From the NCBI GenBank assembly GCA_020636995.1, contig JACJWU010000003.1:310001-374000 (forward strand): 64,000 nt of DNA, in the 5' to 3' direction. Below, piece by piece: positions 59,196 to 64,000 of this stretch. The notes beneath the pieces are model-generated. The model saw only the letters and a program-made list of their open reading frames with translations. It was not told the origin of the DNA and did no database searches. The stretch comes from Actinomycetota bacterium (GTDB lineage: Bacteria; Actinomycetota; Actinomycetes; S36-B12; UBA10799). A program made the position numbers and the translations under genes. Within the stretch, counting starts at the first letter, position 1. Every line of letters begins with the position of its first letter.

Positions 59196-60542
59196 CTACC
59201 GTGACCAACCCCCCTGGGCAGAACCCGTAGCCAACGGGCCGGCCAACGGGTCGAGTTCGCCGGCGCCGTCGGTCCGGATCGGATCGTGCTGGGGCGCCAC
59301 AATGTCACGCACGACCATGCCGCACAGCCACGCCGTCACCCCGATGTGGATCAGGATCGCCACGGCGTAGCCCTCCTTGGACAGGCCCTTGGTGCCCTCG
59401 TCCAAACCTGCGAGATAGAGCCACACGGCCACGAAGTAGACCGTCTCCCCGGCCTGCCAGATAAGGAAATCCCGCCACCGCGTTCTGGCCAGGACCGCCA
59501 GTGGCAGCAGCCAGATGACGTACTGGGGTGAGTACACCTTGTTCGTCAGCAGGAACGCGGCGAGGACGAGGAACAGCACCTGTCCGACCCGTGGCATGGT
59601 CCGGGCGCGCCAGATGAGCAGTGCGATCCCCACACACGCGAGAAGGAACAGTCCAGTGGCGATTGTGTTGAGCCGGTCGGGCGGGATCTGCCTGCCCGCG
59701 GTCGTCAGGGCCAACCAGATCGACCCGAAGTCCTCGCCCCGCTCCTGGCTGAAGGTGTAGAAGCGCGCCCAGCCATCGAAGTTGAGCACCATGAACGGGA
59801 CGTTGACCGCGAGCCAGGCGAGCCCGGCGCCGCCGATGTACTTGCCGAAGGCACCCCATGCCCGGGCCCGCCAGCACAACAGGAACATCGGCCCGATGAA
59901 CAGCAGAGGGTAGAACTTGGCGGCGATCCCGAGACCGAGGAACACACCGGACCACCCCGGCTTGTTGTGGGCCCACAGCGCGACGGACACCGCCACCAGT
60001 GCCACCGGCAGCAGATCCCAGTTGATGGTGCCCGCCAGGATCACCCCGGGCGCCAGCGCCACCATGGCCGCGTCCCATGGACGGCTGCGCTGGGCCACCG
60101 CGGTGGCCAGCACCGCGACGATCCAGCAGGCGAGCAACAGCAGGACGTTGACGTTGAAGAACCAGGACGTATCGCCGGCCGGCGTGAGTCGCGCGGCCAC
60201 ATAGACGAACACACCGGTCAACGCGGGGTACTCCAGCACCTGGTCCACCGGGAGGTCACTCAGGTACGGGATCGCGCCGTCGGCCAGGCCGCGGGCGTGG
60301 TACAGCGGCGGGATGTCGGAGTAGCACAGGTGCGTGTACTTGCCCGGTCCCCAGCCGTTGAGCAGACAGTGGGCCTTGCTGAGGTAGCCGACGACCGCGG
60401 CCACCGCCGTCATCACCACGAGGACGCGGAAGACGTTCCACCACCCGGTGCCGAGGAGCACGCGTGACCCGGCCGGGCCGCCGGCCACCTCGCTGCTGCT
60501 CGCGGCGACGGGGTCGTCGCGGGTGGGCAGGATCGAGATCAT
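59196..60542 (-). CDS. GT87-type membrane mannosyltransferase (polyprenol-linked donor)
   Basis: A 448-aa polytopic GT-C glycosyltransferase with about ten membrane helices and short catalytic loops. The first loop holds YSDIPPLYHARGLADG with acidic and His residues, and AAKFYPLLFIGPMFLL with NKVYSPQYVIWLLPL are GT87/DUF2029 signatures. Rv0051-type genes follow ponA in actinobacteria; related enzymes use polyprenyl-phosphate-mannose to build PIMs or lipomannan. Substrate here is inferred. It overlaps the racemase-like gene by 4 bp. Confidence 0.88.
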   Translation of the reverse strand: MISILPTRDDPVAASSSEVAGGPAGSRVLLGTGWWNVFRVLVVMTAVAAVVGYLSKAHCLLNGWGPGKYTHLCYSDIPPLYHARGLADGAIPYLSDLPVDQVLEYPALTGVFVYVAARLTPAGDTSWFFNVNVLLLLACWIVAVLATAVAQRSRPWDAAMVALAPGVILAGTINWDLLPVALVAVSVALWAHNKPGWSGVFLGLGIAAKFYPLLFIGPMFLLCWRARAWGAFGKYIGGAGLAWLAVNVPFMVLNFDGWARFYTFSQERGEDFGSIWLALTTAGRQIPPDRLNTIATGLFLLACVGIALLIWRARTMPRVGQVLFLVLAAFLLTNKVYSPQYVIWLLPLAVLARTRWRDFLIWQAGETVYFVAVWLYLAGLDEGTKGLSKEGYAVAILIHIGVTAWLCGMVVRDIVAPQHDPIRTDGAGELDPLAGPLATGSAQGGWSR

Positions 60543-61777
60543 GCGTCGTCGAGGACGGCGTCGAACAGGGCGGTCGTGTGCCGCACCCGGCAGTCGAGTG
60601 TGTCCCCCACCGCAGGGCTGCGCAGGCCGTTGGCCATGCCCTCACGCAACGTGGAGTCGGGCAGCCAGAGCATCGAGACCTGCATGTGCGGGGGCTCGGC
60701 GAACCACAACAACTTGTCGCCCCACTGGAACGGTGAGCGGCTGCGGCCGGTGGCCTCCAGCGCCCCGGTGCCGGCCGCGATCGCCCGTTGCCGAAGCGAA
60801 GCCGCCGGCGTCGGGGCAGCCATTGCCACCCCGTGCGAGGTACCGCCGCCGACCACCAGGAGCAGTCCGTCGCTGGCGGCCTTGCGCTGCCGGTATCCCA
60901 CGGCGAACCGGCGGCCGACCGGGTGGACGGCGAGGATGGTGCCCTGCGCCGACAGCGCAGCACCGTCCCCCAGCCATAGCCGGGTGCCGACGCGGGCATG
61001 GACGGTGGCGTCGGGCTCAAGGCCACGCACCGACCGCAGTTCCTCGTCGGTCAGGTGGGACACCCACAGACTGTTGGCGGTGTCCCCCACCGGGATCTGT
61101 GCGCGCATGAGTTCCTCGAGGGCGGCCCGCCAGGTCTTCGACCAGCCCTGCACCTCGATCACGCGGGCACTGGTGCCGCGGGGGAGTTTCGTCGCCGAGA
61201 CGTGATGGACCTCTGGCATCGCCAGCGGCAAGTGCAGGGCCAGGCCCTCGATCCGGATGTGTCCTTCGGCCAGTCCGCGCTGGAAACCCTCATTGCCGAC
61301 CACAGCCAGGAGATCCGGCTCCAGCATCCCGAAGCGACGCATGCTGGTGATGCCCTCGAGGACGATACGGGAACCGGCCGGTAGGGCGGACGGCAGTTGT
61401 TTGGCGATCTGCACGTCCGACACGGTGCGGATCACCCGTGGGGCGTAGACCTGCGAGCGCAACGCCTGCCAGGCCTGTTCGGCCACAGTGTCGCGGGGGT
61501 CCCAGGGTGAGAGCACGAGGATGTCGCCGTGGAACCGTTCGGCCACCTCAGGCACCTCGAAGACCGTGCCCACCGCCAACCGGTCCACTCCGAGGCGGGT
61601 CGCCTCGTCAGCAAGGCGCTGCAGGCCCAGCCCGTACCCGTTGCCCTTCGCCACCGGCACCAGATCGCCGAGGCGGGCGAGGCCTACTTCGCCGCGGATG
61701 GCCGCGCGCAGGCTGTCACGGACCGATTCGGTGTGCCGCCGCCACGCGGGACCGTCGACATGCAGCGTGAACGTCAC
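60539..61777 (-). CDS. Alanine racemase-like PLP protein (N-terminal domain family)
   Basis: A 412-aa protein with an alanine-racemase TIM-barrel N-terminus: VPVAKGNGYGLGLQRLADEA contains the PLP Lys, followed by GTVFEVPEVAERF. MRRFGM and the C-terminal beta domain also fit, but the overall sequence is divergent and longer than typical Alr. It sits between the GT87 and FemX-like genes, suggesting a cell-wall amino-acid role. A real alanine racemase activity is not proven. The GTG start has a TAAGAC hexamer 7 nt upstream, one base off TANNNT. Confidence 0.78.
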   Translation of the reverse strand: MTFTLHVDGPAWRRHTESVRDSLRAAIRGEVGLARLGDLVPVAKGNGYGLGLQRLADEATRLGVDRLAVGTVFEVPEVAERFHGDILVLSPWDPRDTVAEQAWQALRSQVYAPRVIRTVSDVQIAKQLPSALPAGSRIVLEGITSMRRFGMLEPDLLAVVGNEGFQRGLAEGHIRIEGLALHLPLAMPEVHHVSATKLPRGTSARVIEVQGWSKTWRAALEELMRAQIPVGDTANSLWVSHLTDEELRSVRGLEPDATVHARVGTRLWLGDGAALSAQGTILAVHPVGRRFAVGYRQRKAASDGLLLVVGGGTSHGVAMAAPTPAASLRQRAIAAGTGALEATGRSRSPFQWGDKLLWFAEPPHMQVSMLWLPDSTLREGMANGLRSPAVGDTLDCRVRHTTALFDAVLDDA

Positions 61778-61842
61778 CGCAGCAGTCTTACATCCCCGGT
61801 GACGCGCAGGAAGCAGGGTGCGGCGGACCGGTCAGCACGCTC

Positions 61843-61978
61843 GGCGTACGGAACTGGTTGACCACGGGCCCCGCCAACCAGTAACACGCGGCGAGCACCC
61901 TGCAATGAGTTCGCACAGCGGCGTGTCGCGTATCCAACGGGTTGGCGAGAGGCGCCCAGCAACCAGTTCTGTACGCAA
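61843..61978. repeat. Family B palindromic repeats, copies 6 and 7
   Basis: Two units in the gap between the racemase-like and FemX-like genes: about 61843-61895 (GCGTACGGAACTGGTTG paired with CCAACCAGTAACACGC) and about 61920-61978 (GCGTGTCGCGTATCCAACGG paired with CAACCAGTTCTGTACGC). The second ends 9 bp before the FemX-like stop codon. Confidence 0.85.
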
Positions 61979-61986
61979 CCGGGGGA

Positions 61987-63108
61987 TCACCGGCGCTTGC
62001 GGTACGCCTCGTAGGCCTTGTTCCACAGTGGCCGCAGCACGTGGTCCCACTCCCCGACGTACTCCTGGGCGTACCCGCCGGTGCCGACCTTGAACTGGAC
62101 CAGACCCAGCAGGTGGTCGCCGGCCGTGAGGTTGTCGCTGATGCCACGCAGGTCGTAGACGCTGCACCCCGAGGCCATGCTGTCGGTGATCATGCGCCAC
62201 TGGACGGCGTTGGAGGGCCGGACGTTGCGGCTCGCGGTCGTGGAGGCCCCGTAGGAGTACCAGGCGTGATCCCCGACGGTGACCAAGGTGGTGGCGGCGA
62301 CCACCTCGCCCTCGTGACGTGCCAGATACAGCCGCAGCCGCCGCGGGTCCTCGGCGTTCATCGCGTCCCACATGCGCTGGAAGTAGCTCAGCCCCCTGGG
62401 AGTGAAGCCGTCGCGTTCACCGGTCTCGACATAGACCGGGTGGAAGAGCGCCAGGTCGTCGCGAGTTCCCTCGACCACCTCGACGCCACTCTTCTCCGCC
62501 TTGCGGATGTTGCGTCGCCACAGCTGGTTGAAGCCGGCGAACACGTCCTCCTCGGTCCGTCCGGCCAGGGGGAGTTGGTAGACGTAGCGGGGCTGAACGT
62601 CGCCGAAACCTGCACCGCCGCCGGCTTCCTGCAGCCAGCCGGCCGCTACCAGCGCCTTCTGCAGCGCCAGGCCGGTGGCGAGCTCCTCGTCGGCGGGGGC
62701 CTGGGCCAGTCGGGTCACGGCATCGTCGGCGATGGCTTTCTTGACGGTTTCGGCGTGCCAGCGCCGGGTGGCGACCGCCGGGCCCATCTTCAGGGCGAAC
62801 GCCCCCCTGTCCTTGGTGTGCTCCAAAAGCGGCTGCAGCCAGCCGTCGAGGTCGTCGACCACCCGTTCCCAGGGCAGGACCGGACCCTCGGGGACGTAGG
62901 CGAGGAAGCGCTTGACGCGGGGGACCTGCCGGTACAACACCAGAGCCACCCCTACGAGTTCTCCGTCGTCGAACCACCCCACGGATTCGCTGTCCCACTC
63001 GGCCTTCACGCCGGCCCAGGCGGGCGTCTGCAGGAAGGAGACCGACGGCAGGGTCGTGATGAAGTCGAGGTGCGTGGAGGCGGAGATGGGCCGCACGGCG
63101 ATGGTCAC
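61987..63108 (-). CDS. FemX-like lipid II amino-acid transferase (FemAB/GNAT)
   Basis: A 373-aa FemAB-family transferase that probably adds the first bridge amino acid to lipid II using aminoacyl-tRNA. Two GNAT-like halves are visible (FLQTPAWAGVKAEW; then RRNIRKAEKSGVEVVEG and SNAVQWRMITDSMASG, with YDLRGISDNL). Annotated FemX genes lie near rpsF and the class A PBP in Streptomyces-like genomes. The GTG at 63108 follows a TAGAAT -10 box by 7 nt, fixing the start. The amino acid transferred is unknown. Confidence 0.88.
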   Translation of the reverse strand: MTIAVRPISASTHLDFITTLPSVSFLQTPAWAGVKAEWDSESVGWFDDGELVGVALVLYRQVPRVKRFLAYVPEGPVLPWERVVDDLDGWLQPLLEHTKDRGAFALKMGPAVATRRWHAETVKKAIADDAVTRLAQAPADEELATGLALQKALVAAGWLQEAGGGAGFGDVQPRYVYQLPLAGRTEEDVFAGFNQLWRRNIRKAEKSGVEVVEGTRDDLALFHPVYVETGERDGFTPRGLSYFQRMWDAMNAEDPRRLRLYLARHEGEVVAATTLVTVGDHAWYSYGASTTASRNVRPSNAVQWRMITDSMASGCSVYDLRGISDNLTAGDHLLGLVQFKVGTGGYAQEYVGEWDHVLRPLWNKAYEAYRKRR

Positions 63109-63115
63109 GTGCGTG

Positions 63116-63121
63116 ATTCTA
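63116..63121 (-). promoter_or_regulatory. -10 box giving a leaderless FemX-like mRNA
   Basis: TAGAAT on the minus strand, ending 7 nt before the GTG at 63108. Confidence 0.7.
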
Positions 63122-63143
63122 TGCGGCCCTCACGGTGTGGGAA

Positions 63144-63188
63144 GCAGATTGCGCGGCGGACCACCTACTGGCCGGCTGCGCAATCTGC
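63144..63188. repeat. Family E inverted repeat with perfect 11-bp arms
   Basis: GCAGATTGCGC (63144-63154) and GCGCAATCTGC (63178-63188) around a 23-nt loop, in the divergent region between the FemX-like gene and rpsF. Confidence 0.85.
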
Positions 63189-63215
63189 CTGATGCCGAAT
63201 CCCGGCGCTGTGCCG

Positions 63216-63224
63216 TTATCCACA
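63216..63224 (+). promoter_or_regulatory. Perfect DnaA box upstream of rpsF
   Basis: TTATCCACA, nine of nine to consensus, about 30 bp upstream of the probable rpsF -10 box and about 32 kb from oriC. Could be a regulatory or titration site, or chance. Confidence 0.5.
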
Positions 63225-63253
63225 CCTCGTGGCCGGCTTCACCGACCATCCGT

Positions 63254-63259
63254 TACCCT
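63254..63259 (+). promoter_or_regulatory. Probable -10 box of the rpsF-ssb operon
   Basis: TACCCT, giving a leader of about 80 nt before rpsF, long enough for the hairpin at 63294-63339. Confidence 0.5.
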
Positions 63260-63293
63260 GGAAGGGCGTGGTTGTCGCCGCGCAGACGCCAAG

Positions 63294-63339
63294 ACCTCCT
63301 GCCACGGAAAGACCGTGGCCGCATGAGTCCAGAGGAGGT
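63294..63339 (+). promoter_or_regulatory. rpsF leader hairpin sequestering the Shine-Dalgarno (S6:S18-type)
   Basis: ACCTCCT (63294-63300) pairs exactly with AGGAGGT (63333-63339), which is the rpsF ribosome-binding site. An inner hairpin CCACGG-AAAGA-CCGTGG (63302-63318) is followed by an unpaired CCG. Known rpsF leaders bind the S6:S18 complex through a CCG-containing bulge; this layout fits that autoregulatory design. Confidence 0.65.
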
Positions 63340-63347
63340 GGTCGCAG

Positions 63348-63635
63348 TTGCGTCCCTATGAAGTGATGATCATCCTCGATCCAGATCTCGAGGAGCGGAC
63401 CGTTCAGCCGAGCCTGGAGGCTTTCCTGAACGTCGTGCGCCAGGACAAGGGCACCGTCGACAAGATCGACATCTGGGGCCGCCGTCGCATGGCCTACGAC
63501 ATTCAGAAGAAGTCCGAGGGCATCTACGTCGTGCTGGAACTGACCTGCACCCCGCAGACCGTGGCCGAGATGGACCGTCAGTTGAACCTGAACGAAGCTG
63601 TGCTTCGGACCAAGGTTCTACGCCGGGCCGCCTGA
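63348..63635 (+). CDS. rpsF: 30S ribosomal protein S6
   Basis: The 95-aa S6 protein, starting RPYEVMIILDPDLEERTVQ and containing WGRRRMAYDIQKKSEGIYVV. A TTG start fits the family start and follows the GAGGAGG site, 9 nt upstream. It is followed 54 nt later by ssb; in Streptomyces the order is rpsF-ssb-rpsR-rplI, so the operon probably continues off the window. Confidence 0.97.
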   Translation: MRPYEVMIILDPDLEERTVQPSLEAFLNVVRQDKGTVDKIDIWGRRRMAYDIQKKSEGIYVVLELTCTPQTVAEMDRQLNLNEAVLRTKVLRRAA

Positions 63636-63689
63636 GCCTTGTCGTACCCCTGCGTCACGATCCAAGCCGAACGACGAAAGGTCTGAACA

Positions 63690-64000
63690 ATGGTCGGTGA
63701 ACCCCAGATCAACATGGTGGGCAACCTCGTTGCCGACCCGGAGCTCCGCTTCACCCCCTCCGGGGTGGCCGCGGCCAGCGTCCGGATCGCCGTGACCCCG
63801 CGCAGCCGGGACAACGCCACCGGTGAATGGAAGGACGGGGAGACCGTCTGGCTGTCCGGTACGGTGTGGCGCCAGTACGCCGAGAACGTCGCCGAGTCCC
63901 TGCAGAAGGGCGCTCGCGTCATCGTGATCGGGCGGCTCAAGCAGCGTTCCTACGAGACCCGCGAGGGCGAGAAGCGCACGGTCTACGAAGTCGACATCGA
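63690..64000 (+). CDS. ssb: Single-stranded DNA-binding protein (partial, 3' end off window)
   Basis: The first 103 codons of Ssb, almost the complete OB fold: INMVGNLVADPELRFTPSGV, VTPRSRDNATGEWKDGETVW, LSGTVWRQYAENVAESLQKG and RVIVIGRLKQRSYETREGE. It binds single-stranded DNA during replication and repair. ATG with a GAAAGG site at 63676-63681. The C-terminal acidic tip that recruits partner proteins lies beyond the right edge. Confidence 0.96.
   Translation, partial: MVGEPQINMVGNLVADPELRFTPSGVAAASVRIAVTPRSRDNATGEWKDGETVWLSGTVWRQYAENVAESLQKGARVIVIGRLKQRSYETREGEKRTVYEVDI

Overview
The window is high-GC actinobacterial DNA centred on the chromosomal replication origin. Gene content and order (rpmH-rnpA-yidD-yidC-jag-rsmG-parA-parB on one side; dnaA-oriC-dnaN-recF-dciA-gyrB-gyrA-tRNA-Ile-tRNA-Ala on the other) are the classic Actinomycetota origin layout, supported by actinobacteria-specific genes (crgA, fhaA/fhaB, cwlM, DUF3566, DUF881, DUF5318, DUF6049, DLW-39, femX-like). 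I cannot name a genus; the layout resembles both Streptomyces and Mycobacterium, with the murJ/pseudokinase split and the cca-ino1-pbp-rpsF-ssb contiguity more Streptomyces-like.

Layout. 1-5162: dTDP-L-rhamnose synthesis (rfbA, rfbB, rfbD, rfbC), two family-2 glycosyltransferases (one cut by the left edge) and a GtrA-type membrane protein. 5166-9331: a four-gene minus-strand cassette (two SDR epimerase/dehydratases, a GMC-type flavoprotein oxidoreductase, a small unknown protein) bracketed on both sides by arrays of the same 61-bp repeat. 9406-18246: the PknB morphogenesis cluster (fhaA, fhaB, pstP, rodA, pbpA, pknB), then trpG/pabA, DUF881 and crgA. 18397-22322: thiolase, rhomboid protease, cyclophilin, AlkD-like protein, a membrane protein, two tRNAs and a DLW-39 micro-ORF. 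22364-32344: gyrA, gyrB, dciA, recF, dnaN, oriC, dnaA. 32719-37225: rpmH to parB with two parS sites. 37219-49011: ddl, an aminotransferase, cwlM, trxA, trxB, anti-sigma, sigM, pseudokinase, murJ, DUF6049, NUDIX. 49139-64000: cca, an MFS transporter, an AbiEi/DUF559-like protein, padR-ino1, a GGDEF protein, DUF5318, a class A PBP, a GT87 mannosyltransferase, an alanine-racemase-like protein, a FemX-like enzyme, rpsF, and ssb cut by the right edge.

How the genes work together. Three themes dominate: replication/segregation (dnaA, dnaN, recF, dciA, gyrAB, oriC, parABS, ssb); cell-wall growth under PknB control (PknB, PstP, FhaA/B, RodA, PbpA, CrgA, CwlM, MurJ, the pseudokinase, the class A PBP, Ddl, FemX-like); and redox/envelope stress (sigM/anti-sigma, trxBA with a SigR-type promoter).

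Two features cut across the window. Many genes lack a Shine-Dalgarno sequence and instead have a TANNNT -10 hexamer ending 6 or 7 nt before the start codon, the signature of leaderless transcripts. Intergenic spaces also carry several families of palindromic or tandem repeats (called A to F here), including a family with an AACTGGTT core seen at four loci and long-armed hairpins with perfect 19-bp arms. These repeats and the repeat-bracketed oxidoreductase cassette are the least explained parts of the window.
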